DNA of 64,000 nt from Bacteroidaceae bacterium HV4-6-C5C (GTDB lineage Bacteria > Bacteroidota > Bacteroidia > Bacteroidales > Bacteroidaceae), in assembly GCA_007896885.1 (NCBI GenBank), contig VOIU01000011.1, forward strand, positions 41,947 to 105,946. Reading direction: 5' to 3'. The notes beneath the pieces were generated by a model that was not told the DNA's origin, made no database searches, and saw only the letters and a program-made list of their open reading frames with translations. Each line of letters opens with the position of its first letter. Positions within the stretch are counted from its first letter, which is position 1. Below, one piece after another: positions 49,162 to 56,273 of the stretch. The position numbers and the translations under genes are program-made.

Positions 49162-50025
49162 ATGAAGAATTTAATAAAATTTATCGCCGCTATCGCTATT
49201 ACAGCAAGTCTAAGTTCATGCACTCAAAGTGCAAATGTCTTTAACTCGAGTTTTGGAGGAAAAAGAATTATAGCCAGCAATACTTATGTAACCAAAAATA
49301 TTAAAGTCGATAATTTCGAGAAGATTAACCTAGCAGGTAGCATGAATGTAACTTACACTCAACGTCAGGGACCGCCTCAGGTAGAAATTTATACATCCGA
49401 CAATATTGTGGACCTACTTGATATTAGAGTCGAAAATAATGCTTTACGCATAAATTTCAAGAAAAACACCAGTGTGTCATACAAAAAGCTTGAAATAAAA
49501 GTATTATCTGAGAATATTAACGGGGTATCGGTGGCAGGATCAGGCGATTTCAATTTCCCTAAAGGATTACAGACAAGCAATAATTTCAGCATAGACATCG
49601 CCGGTTCTGGAAATATATATGGCAACAACATCAGTTGCAAAGATTTTACGATATCCGTGGCTGGGTCAGGCAATATTAGCGCAGAAAGCGTAAAGTGTGT
49701 CAACCTAAAAACATCTATAGCCGGATCAGGAGATTTAACATTAAAAGGTATAGCAGCTGCTAATACTGAAAGTAGTGTATCCGGCTCTGGGACAGCTTCA
49801 CTAGAAGGTTATAGCAAAACTGCTTCATTCAACATAGCCGGATCAGGAGATTTATACGGGAGCGAACTTAAAGCAGAAAATGTATCGGCTTCTGTCTCCG
49901 GTTCAGGAGAAATAAAATGTTTTGCCACAAGCTCCCTTAAAGCCCACACTAGTGGAAGCGGCAAAATAGGATATAAAGGTAATCCAAAATTAGATTACCC
50001 AGCTAAAAGTCTATACAGACTCTAA
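49162..50025 (+). CDS. DUF2807 (GIN-domain) lipoprotein
   Basis: 287 residues with lipoprotein signal (lipobox LSSC, Cys20). The body is a beta-helix built from repeats of about 20 residues, each with a G-S-G turn: 126-128, 148-150, 168-170, 188-190, 208-210, 227-229, 247-249 and 265-267. This AGSG/SGSG ladder is the DUF2807 putative auto-transporter adhesin head domain, abundant in Bacteroidetes; the function is unproven, possibly surface binding. It is divergent from the YgjP-like gene and convergent with the anti-sigma gene. Confidence 0.9.
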   Translation: MKNLIKFIAAIAITASLSSCTQSANVFNSSFGGKRIIASNTYVTKNIKVDNFEKINLAGSMNVTYTQRQGPPQVEIYTSDNIVDLLDIRVENNALRINFKKNTSVSYKKLEIKVLSENINGVSVAGSGDFNFPKGLQTSNNFSIDIAGSGNIYGNNISCKDFTISVAGSGNISAESVKCVNLKTSIAGSGDLTLKGIAAANTESSVSGSGTASLEGYSKTASFNIAGSGDLYGSELKAENVSASVSGSGEIKCFATSSLKAHTSGSGKIGYKGNPKLDYPAKSLYRL

Positions 50026-50072
50026 TATTCTCTCTTAGAAATAACTGAGAATTTTTTCTATCACACAAAGAG

Positions 50073-50102
50073 AAAGGAGTTTTCGTGAGAAAGCTCCTTT
50101 TT
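50073..50102 (+). terminator. Terminator after the DUF2807 gene
   Basis: AAAGGAG (50073-50079) pairs with CTCCTTT, with additional inner pairs TTTC/GAAA, and continues into T5. A second, mismatched hairpin at 50128-50152 (GGGAT..ATCCC) may serve the convergent anti-sigma gene. Confidence 0.8.
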
Positions 50103-50264
50103 AAATGGCTAGAAATAAAAGATAAAGGGGATACTGTTATTCACAGCATCCCGTCTATCTGAATTAGTCTTTTATAAGAATTTGAGAGAATTGAAACTTG
50201 TCAGCTTCAAAAGTTTGTTTTAATAAAGCACACTAACTATATATTGTCAAAGCAAATGAAAATA

Positions 50265-50759
50265 TCATTTTTTAAGTTCCACGGACGACTTGTCTATTCG
50301 ATGTAAACTATCGAGGATTTGTTGTTCATGAGACACCACTCCATCACCGGAAAGAGCAACAGAAGGTGCTGAAATCTGCTTTCCTATTGTATCGGTAGCC
50401 GCAATTTCCTTCACATTTGAGAAGAAGGAATGTTGCATTACACTTCCTAATGAAAGAACTAGCGCCACAATAGAGGCAGCTTTAAACAACGGCATAAAAC
50501 GCATTGTAAGCGTGAGTCTTCTAGCCTTCACAACTCTAGGCTCTATCTCTGCCAAAATTCGGGCATCAAAGTCCTCACCCAATCCAATATTCCGCTGCGT
50601 TTGCTGATATACGAACAAATGTCTGTATTGGAGTAAATGTTCCGGAATACCATTTCCATTGAAATAAGTACGCAACTGCTGTTCTTCCTCAAGTGAAGTC
50701 TCGCATTGCCAATAACGTTCCAGAAGATTTTCTATCTGCTTACAGTCCATAACCTTCAA
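50265..50759 (-). CDS. Probable anti-sigma factor (single-span membrane protein)
   Basis: 164 residues. Cytoplasmic N-terminal part with a CKQIENLLERYWQCETSLEEEQQLRTYF pattern that recalls Bacteroidetes anti-sigma domains, one membrane span near 88-108 (FKAASIVALVLSLGSVM), and a short periplasmic tail ending VELKK. It overlaps the ECF sigma gene by 20 bp, the usual arrangement for a sigma/anti-sigma pair. The anti-sigma role is inferred from topology and coupling; I cannot assign a Pfam family with certainty. Confidence 0.75.
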   Translation of the reverse strand: MKVMDCKQIENLLERYWQCETSLEEEQQLRTYFNGNGIPEHLLQYRHLFVYQQTQRNIGLGEDFDARILAEIEPRVVKARRLTLTMRFMPLFKAASIVALVLSLGSVMQHSFFSNVKEIAATDTIGKQISAPSVALSGDGVVSHEQQILDSLHRIDKSSVELKK

Positions 50760-51249
50760 TATCTAAATACTGTTGTTTTATCTTTTGCCTTGCTCTGAAA
50801 AGATTCACTTTTACTTGTTCTTCCGTCAGATGCAAAGCTATTGCTATCTCTTTATAACTTTTGCCCTCAATATCCCGAAGCTGCATTATCAATCGTTGCT
50901 TTTCGGGGAGACTGTTGACCAACTTATGAATAATTTCAATTTGTTCCCGGTTGGCCAAGTTCTCATAAGGGCCAGATGCTTCTGGTTCTTGCTCAATGTC
51001 GGGAGTTAATTCCAATGTTTGGGAATCTTTTTTTTCACTCCGATCTATAGCCAAGTTCCTTGTAATAGTCAAGCAATAAGCTTCAATAGATCCAAGAGTG
51101 CTCCATTCATCACGTTTATTCCAGACTCTAATCAGTGTTTCTTGAACAATATCTTCCGCCTCAGCTCTATCGAAAGTAATTCTGAGAGCTAGCCGAAAGA
51201 GTTTATCTTTCAACGGGAGGATGTCATTCCGAAAACTGATTTCCTGCAT
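50740..51249 (-). CDS. ECF-type RNA polymerase sigma factor
   Basis: 169 residues. Sigma-2 region RLALRITFDRAEAEDIVQETLIRVWNKRDEW (about 18-48) and IEAYCLTITRNLAIDR, linker, then sigma-4 LPEKQRLIMQLRDIEGKSYKEIAIALHLTEEQVKVNLFRARQKIK (about 114-158). Its last codons overlap the downstream membrane protein, probably its anti-sigma. A perfect palindrome at 51288-51301 sits next to a -7-like element upstream. The divergent DUF2807 lipoprotein is a possible but unproven target. Confidence 0.93.
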   Translation of the reverse strand: MQEISFRNDILPLKDKLFRLALRITFDRAEAEDIVQETLIRVWNKRDEWSTLGSIEAYCLTITRNLAIDRSEKKDSQTLELTPDIEQEPEASGPYENLANREQIEIIHKLVNSLPEKQRLIMQLRDIEGKSYKEIAIALHLTEEQVKVNLFRARQKIKQQYLDIEGYGL

Positions 51250-51278
51250 CTCTATAAATAATGACGGTTAAGTATATG

Positions 51279-51301
51279 GAAAGTTACAGTAGTGCACTAC
51301 T
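51279..51301 (-). promoter_or_regulatory. Palindrome and -7-like element before the ECF sigma gene
   Basis: AGTAGTGCACTACT (51288-51301) is a perfect 14-bp palindrome. Adjacent, on the minus strand, TAACTTTC (51286-51279) is one base off TAnnTTTG and 30 bp before the sigma ATG. This could be an operator or an ECF-dependent promoter region. Confidence 0.45.
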
Positions 51302-51309
51302 TTTTTTAT

Positions 51310-52083
51310 TTATTTTCTGATAAGAGTTCCAAATTTGCCGTTTATGGCTGAAGATAAAGTAATCACAACTTCACAAACTCCTGCATTTAATGCATCAAAG
51401 GCATTTTCCAATTTAGGTATCATACCACCTCCAATCACGCCTTCTTCTACATAAACCTTAAATTCTTCCTGAGTTATTTGGGGAATAACACTATCATCGT
51501 CGTTTTCATCACGTAAGACTCCTTTCTTTTCAAAACAATAAATGAGTGTAACGTCAAAAAAACCAGCCAAAGCTTTAGCTGTTTCACCGGCAATGGTGTC
51601 GGCATTCGTATTCAATATGTTACCTTTGCCGTCATGAGTCAGCGGAGCCATTACAGGTATTATATCTTTTTGTATCAAATCTGCCAACAAAGATGCATTA
51701 ACTTGCTCCACGTCTCCAACAAAACCATAATCAATGTCTTTAACCGGACGCTTATTGGAACGAATTGCATTCATATCAGCACCGGTCAAACCAAGAGCAT
51801 TCACATCACGCGCCTGCAGCCCCGCCACAATACTCTTATTGACTAAACCACCGTATACCATAGTTACAACCTTAAGAGTTTCTGCATCGGTAATACGCCG
51901 ACCATTTACCATTTTACTCTCAATGCCCAACTTTTCAGCCAATTTAGTTGCGGAACGCCCTCCACCATGAACTAACAGTTTATAGCCTTCAATAGCCGCA
52001 AAATCATCCAACAATTTATAAAGAGTAGCATCTTCTTCAACAATCTTACCACCCACTTTTACTATTGTCAGTTTTTCCCTCAT
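51310..52083 (-). CDS. argB: N-acetyl/N-succinylglutamate kinase
   Basis: 257 residues of the amino-acid kinase fold: LTIVKVGGKIVEED (phosphate loop), LVHGGGRSATKLAEKLGI, MVNGRRITDAETLKVVTMVYGG, NINADTIAGETAKAL (here LNTNADTIA) and GVIGGGMIPKLENAFDAL with the lysine that stabilises the transition state. Second step of arginine synthesis. Bacteroides fragilis uses succinylated intermediates (its transcarbamylase acts on N-succinylornithine), so the substrate may be N-succinylglutamate. Follows speA with a hairpin between. Confidence 0.93.
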   Translation of the reverse strand: MREKLTIVKVGGKIVEEDATLYKLLDDFAAIEGYKLLVHGGGRSATKLAEKLGIESKMVNGRRITDAETLKVVTMVYGGLVNKSIVAGLQARDVNALGLTGADMNAIRSNKRPVKDIDYGFVGDVEQVNASLLADLIQKDIIPVMAPLTHDGKGNILNTNADTIAGETAKALAGFFDVTLIYCFEKKGVLRDENDDDSVIPQITQEEFKVYVEEGVIGGGMIPKLENAFDALNAGVCEVVITLSSAINGKFGTLIRK

Positions 52084-52106
52084 AATTTATATTCATTAAA
52101 AATGAC

Positions 52107-52137
52107 TATCGTAGAGAAAGTTTCTTTCTCTACGATA
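52107..52137 (-). terminator. Perfect hairpin between speA and argB
   Basis: TATCGTAGAGAAAG (52107-52120) and CTTTCTCTACGATA (52124-52137) are perfect 14-bp arms around a 3-nt loop. On the minus strand a T5 stretch begins five bases after the stem, so termination may be partial; an RNA-processing or stabilising stem is possible. Confidence 0.65.
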
Positions 52138-52144
52138 ATTTATT

Positions 52145-54037
52145 TTATTCCAAATACGTATAGCCGTACAATCCGGAACGATAATTGGACAAAAATTCTT
52201 TTCCTTCTTCCAAAGAAATTCGTCCTTCTTTAACAGATTGAGTAACCCATGTTTCTAACGTACGGACTAGCTTTTTAGGGCTGTATTGCACATAATCTAA
52301 CACTTCAGCAACTGTTTCACCATCAATAACCTGTTCAATCACATAGCCTTTTTCGTTGACTGAAACATGTACGGCATTCGTATCACCAAACAGATTATGC
52401 ATATCTCCCAGAATCTCCTGATAAGCACCAACCAGAAAAACGCCTAAATAATAAGGTTCCTTTGATTTTAGAGAATGCACCGGTAAATAGTGCGCAACGT
52501 TTTTAGTGGAAATAAAATTTGCAATTTTTCCATCGGAGTCGCAAGTTACATCCTGCAATGTAGCCGAACGATCAGGTCGTTCATCAAGGCGTTGAATGGG
52601 CATAATGGGGAAGATCTGATCGATAGCCCATGAGTCGGGGAGAGATTGAAATAGAGAGAAATTGCAAAAATATTTGTCTGCAAGCAACTTCGGAAGTCCG
52701 CGCAATTCATCGGGAGCATGCTTCAACCCACCTGCTATTTGATTTACTTCACGCATAATCGACCAATAAAGGCGTTCTATTTTAGCGCGGGTTTTCAAAT
52801 CGACAATTCCATGGCTGAACAGATCAAGAGCCTCTTCACGAATCTGCTGAGCATCATGCCATGCTTCAAGCATTTTGTTCTGGTTCAAAGTATCCCATAT
52901 ACCGTACAGCTCCTGTAAGAGTTCATGATCTTCTTCTGTCACAGCGTCATCATCATCCCATTCGGGGAATGTAGCTGTCTCTAAAACTTCAAAAATAAGA
53001 ACTGAGTGATGCGCAGTCAAAGCACGTCCACTCTCAGTTATAATATTTGGATGAGGAATACCGTTTTTATCACTAGCATCCACTAGGGTTGAAATCGAGT
53101 CGTTAACATATTCCTGTATCGAATAATTCACACTACTTTCACTGCTTGAAGAACGTGTACCATCGTAATCAACACCTAATCCTCCCCCAATATCTACAAA
53201 TTCGACATTAAAACCCATTGAATGGAGCTGAACATAAAACTGCGAAGCTTCACGAAGAGCTGTCTTGATACGTCGAATCTTTGTAACTTGACTTCCGATA
53301 TGAAAATGAATTAGTTTTAAACAATCTTTTAAGCCTTTTGACTCCAGAAAATCGAGAGCCTCAAGCAATTCACTAGAAGTCAAGCCAAATTTGCTCGCAT
53401 CTCCACCGGAATCCTCCCACTTGCCACTTCCGGAAGAAGCTAACTTAATACGAATACCGATATTAGGCATCACATTAAGCTGTTTCGCCATACGCGCAAT
53501 CAGCTTTAGCTCATTCAATTTTTCAACAACAAGAAAAATACGCTTGCCCATCTTTTGGGCAAGAAGAGCTAGTTCTATATAGCTCTCGTCTTTATAACCG
53601 TTACAAATAATCAAGGAGTCGGAATCCGTGTTTATAGCAATTACTGCATGAAGCTCCGGTTTTGAACCTGCTTCCAGCCCGAGATTAAACTTCTTTCCAT
53701 GACTAATAATCTCTTCAACGACAGGTCGCATCTGATTCACCTTGATAGGATATATTATAAAGTTCTCACCTTTATAATCATATTCCTCCGCTGCCAATTT
53801 AAAGCAACTGGATGTTTTTTCAATACGGTTATCGAGTATATCCGGAAACCTTATCAGCATGGGAGCAGTAACATCACGTAACTGTAATTCATCCACCAAA
53901 TCTTTTAAATCAACTGCAACGCCGTTTTTACGGGGAGTTACCACTACATGACCTTTGTCATTGACACTAAAGTAGGAGGTACCCCATCCGGTAATGTTGT
54001 AGAGCTCTTCTGAATCCTCAATACGCCATTTTCTCAT
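52145..54037 (-). CDS. speA: Biosynthetic arginine decarboxylase
   Basis: 630 residues. Fold III PLP decarboxylase: PLP lysine in IIYPIKVNQMRPVVEEI (about residue 98), NLGLEAGSKPEL, GSGKWEDSGGDASKFGL, VDIGGGLGVDYDGT (phosphate-binding glycines) and ITESGRALTAHHSVL. Makes agmatine for polyamine synthesis. Length matches E. coli SpeA (658). Preceded by a -7 box and followed by argB, a plausible arginine-use/arginine-make pairing. Confidence 0.95.
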   Translation of the reverse strand: MRKWRIEDSEELYNITGWGTSYFSVNDKGHVVVTPRKNGVAVDLKDLVDELQLRDVTAPMLIRFPDILDNRIEKTSSCFKLAAEEYDYKGENFIIYPIKVNQMRPVVEEIISHGKKFNLGLEAGSKPELHAVIAINTDSDSLIICNGYKDESYIELALLAQKMGKRIFLVVEKLNELKLIARMAKQLNVMPNIGIRIKLASSGSGKWEDSGGDASKFGLTSSELLEALDFLESKGLKDCLKLIHFHIGSQVTKIRRIKTALREASQFYVQLHSMGFNVEFVDIGGGLGVDYDGTRSSSSESSVNYSIQEYVNDSISTLVDASDKNGIPHPNIITESGRALTAHHSVLIFEVLETATFPEWDDDDAVTEEDHELLQELYGIWDTLNQNKMLEAWHDAQQIREEALDLFSHGIVDLKTRAKIERLYWSIMREVNQIAGGLKHAPDELRGLPKLLADKYFCNFSLFQSLPDSWAIDQIFPIMPIQRLDERPDRSATLQDVTCDSDGKIANFISTKNVAHYLPVHSLKSKEPYYLGVFLVGAYQEILGDMHNLFGDTNAVHVSVNEKGYVIEQVIDGETVAEVLDYVQYSPKKLVRTLETWVTQSVKEGRISLEEGKEFLSNYRSGLYGYTYLE

Positions 54038-54079
54038 TTCTTGTAATCTGCAAATTATTATTTGAATTTAATAAGTCGG

Positions 54080-54087
54080 CAAAAGTA
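54080..54087 (-). promoter_or_regulatory. -7 box of speA
   Basis: Minus-strand TACTTTTG, perfect TAnnTTTG, about 43 bp before the ATG. No clear -33 element. Confidence 0.55.
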
Positions 54088-54144
54088 CACATAAATCCGT
54101 TAACTTATGGAGTTTTTAATTTAAAAATGCACATTTACAAAGGA

Positions 54145-54672
54145 TTAAACATTTAAAAGTTCACGTAACTTTTGAACTGATTCAGCAATCTCCAAACGGT
54201 TATCCAATTGTCCTCCATCGAAATGAAAATGTGCTTGAGTATAGAAAGGAAGGCGCTTACTTAAAGCATCCATAATGAATTCACGAAGTTCTTCATCCGT
54301 TTTATTCTGCAATATAGGGCGCTGTTGTTTCGCAACATGCAAACGTTGAAACAGAATGTTCGGATGAACATCCAAAAATACTGTTTTTCCTTTTCTATTC
54401 ATATAGTCCATGTTATCATAGAAACAAGGAGTTCCTCCACCCGTAGAAACAATCACATCGTCAAACTCTGCAACTTCATGCAGCATATTCCGTTCCAAGT
54501 CACGAAAAGAGGCTTCTCCCCGCATAGCGAACAATTCACCAATAGATTTATGGAATCGTTCCTCAATATACCAATCCAAATCAATAAACGGTATATTTAA
54601 TTCGCGGGCAAAAGCCTTGCCGAGAGTCGTTTTACCGGCACCCATATAGCCGGTTAAAAAAATGCGTATCAT
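54145..54672 (-). CDS. aroK: Shikimate kinase
   Basis: 175 residues. Walker A FLTGYMGAGKTTLGKAFA near residue 5, the shikimate-binding DLDWYIEERFHKSIGELFAMRGEASFRDLE (Asp and Arg), and TGGGTPCFYDNMDYM are the shikimate kinase pattern; the lid Arg is in QQRPILQ. Makes shikimate 3-phosphate in aromatic amino-acid synthesis. Has its own -7 box and precedes speA by about 108 bp. Confidence 0.95.
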   Translation of the reverse strand: MIRIFLTGYMGAGKTTLGKAFARELNIPFIDLDWYIEERFHKSIGELFAMRGEASFRDLERNMLHEVAEFDDVIVSTGGGTPCFYDNMDYMNRKGKTVFLDVHPNILFQRLHVAKQQRPILQNKTDEELREFIMDALSKRLPFYTQAHFHFDGGQLDNRLEIAESVQKLRELLNV

Positions 54673-54691
54673 ACCTGCTTACGTTTGCAGG

Positions 54692-54699
54692 CAAAGTTA
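54692..54699 (-). promoter_or_regulatory. -7 box of aroK
   Basis: Minus-strand TAACTTTG, perfect TAnnTTTG, 20 bp before the ATG. Confidence 0.6.
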
Positions 54700-54706
54700 A
54701 ACATTA

Positions 54707-55309
54707 TTAGCGGAAAACCTTAATTCGTTCGCTCAGATCTTTCATTTCCTTTTCGCCCGGATCTGCCGTAGGGACACCAAATGGCATTTGAGCAATTAAT
54801 TTCCAACTTTCGGATAATCCCCAGTTTTTACGCACATCATCATCGATAAGCGGATTATAATGTTGCAATGAAGCTCCCAGCCCGATATCTTCAAGCATTG
54901 TCCAAATGGCTAATTGATGCATGCCCGAAGTATGCTCAGACCAAACTGGAAAGTTTTCACTATAAAGAGGGAAAGCCTTTTGCAAACTTTGCACAACCGT
55001 TTGATCTTCAAAAAATAAGATTGTACCATGCCCACAAGCGAAAGAACCATCTATTTTTTCCTGTGTCTTTATAAATTGCTCATCTGAGACCAAAGCCTTC
55101 AGTTTATTTTTTACAATATCCCACAGTTTTGTGTGCTCACTTCCCAGCAATAACACGACCCTACTGGACTGCGAATTAAAGGAAGAAGGTACAAATTTTA
55201 CAGCAGTACGTATGATGTGCACTACTTCTTCATCTTGCACGGATGAATCGTTACCTATTGAATAATATGTACGGCGATGTTCGAGCGCCTCTGCAAATGT
55301 ACGTTTCAT
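54707..55309 (-). CDS. Nitroreductase-family flavoprotein
   Basis: 200 residues from ATG 55309 (MKRTFAEALEHRRTYYSI). The FMN site RRTYYSI with the basic residues, VKFVPSSFNSQSSRVVLLLG, SEHTSGMHQLAIWTMLEDIGLGASLQHYNP and AQMPFGVP are the NfsB/YdgI-like nitroreductase pattern. Substrate unknown; this subfamily reduces nitro compounds or quinones in some bacteria. A reading from 55393 would extend into the divergent RNase H promoter and is rejected. Confidence 0.88.
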   Translation of the reverse strand: MKRTFAEALEHRRTYYSIGNDSSVQDEEVVHIIRTAVKFVPSSFNSQSSRVVLLLGSEHTKLWDIVKNKLKALVSDEQFIKTQEKIDGSFACGHGTILFFEDQTVVQSLQKAFPLYSENFPVWSEHTSGMHQLAIWTMLEDIGLGASLQHYNPLIDDDVRKNWGLSESWKLIAQMPFGVPTADPGEKEMKDLSERIKVFR

Positions 55310-55358
55310 ATCATTTATACAATTTGATGTTTTGATTGAAACAACAAGGTAGGAGATG

Positions 55359-55390
55359 TTGTTCATTACTAAAGAATATTTATACCTTTG
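55359..55390 (+). promoter_or_regulatory. Promoter of the RNase H gene, abutting its start codon
   Basis: TTG (55359-55361), 21 bp, TACCTTTG (55383-55390). The ATG is at 55397, seven bases after the box, so the transcript should begin at or next to the start codon. Confidence 0.8.
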
Positions 55391-55396
55391 CAAAAT

Positions 55397-56032
55397 ATGG
55401 GAAAAGAGAAATTCTATGTTGTGTGGAAAGGTGTCACTCCGGGAGTCTATACCCGGTGGACCGATTGCCAGCTACAGACAAAGGGTTTTGAAGGGGCAAT
55501 ATATAAATCTTTCGATACGGATGAAGAAGCCCGGAAAGCTTTTCTTTCCTCTCCTTACGAATATTTTAAAAAGTCGACCGGCGCCTCTAAAAAAAAGTCT
55601 CAACCGGGCACTATACCTCCATCCGTTGCAGAAAACAGCCTTGCTGTAGATGCTGCGTGCAGTGGAAACCCGGGCATGATGGAATATCGGGGGGTACACA
55701 TCGGCAGCAGACAAGAGATTTTTCATTTCGGTCCCACATACGGTACCAATAATATCGGTGAATTTTTGGGTATAGTACACGGACTCGCCTTACTCAAGCA
55801 AAAAGGCTATGACATGCCGATATACAGCGACAGTGCAAACGCAATAAGCTGGGTAAAACAAAAAAAATGTAAGACCAAACTCCCTAGAGAGGCCAAGACC
55901 GAAAAGCTTTTTCAACTCATAGAACGTGCCGAAAAATGGCTGAAAGAGAACCGATACTCTACAAAAATAATTAAATGGGAGACGCGTGATTGGGGGGAAA
56001 TACCTGCTGATTTCGGGCGGAAAAGTAAGTAA
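55397..56032 (+). CDS. Ribonuclease H with N-terminal viroplasmin domain
   Basis: About 211 residues. N-terminal Cauli_VI/viroplasmin-like domain (KFYVVWKGVTPGVYTRWTDCQLQTKGFEGAIYKSFDT), which in RNase H1 proteins binds hybrids, then RNase H: AVDAACSGNPGM (first Asp), NNIGEFLGIVHGL (Glu), IYSDSANAISWV (second Asp) and WGEIPADFGRK (last Asp). Degrades RNA in RNA-DNA hybrids. Start at ATG 55397; a TTG at 55388 overlaps the -7 box. The genome also has rnhB, seen in this window. Confidence 0.93.
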   Translation: MGKEKFYVVWKGVTPGVYTRWTDCQLQTKGFEGAIYKSFDTDEEARKAFLSSPYEYFKKSTGASKKKSQPGTIPPSVAENSLAVDAACSGNPGMMEYRGVHIGSRQEIFHFGPTYGTNNIGEFLGIVHGLALLKQKGYDMPIYSDSANAISWVKQKKCKTKLPREAKTEKLFQLIERAEKWLKENRYSTKIIKWETRDWGEIPADFGRKSK

Positions 56033-56181
56033 ACGGATCTCGGATTAACAGCTCAATTTTGGTATAAGGACACCAGCCTTTTCAGGCATACTTTCAGTTA
56101 AATAAAGTTTCAAAGCAAACATCTTTATAAAGACTTAAAAAAGAATTCCTTAAAAAGAAAACAGCGAAAGAAAATTAGTTC

Positions 56182-56189
56182 TAATTTTG
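56182..56189 (+). promoter_or_regulatory. -7 box of the GH18-NodB-GT2 gene
   Basis: TAATTTTG matches TAnnTTTG, followed by CACCCGC. About 85 bp before the ATG. Confidence 0.6.
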
Positions 56190-56273
56190 CACCCGCTTTT
56201 TTAAAGCATCAGTATATGTTCTCAACAAACAATGTATTACCAAGAATAAATCAACCTATAATTAAGTAGCGCT

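Noticed and set aside
50128..50152. Second hairpin GGGAT..ATCCC after the DUF2807 gene as a separate regulatory element
   Set aside because: Has one mismatch and no T run on the plus strand; more likely a weak terminator for the convergent anti-sigma gene.
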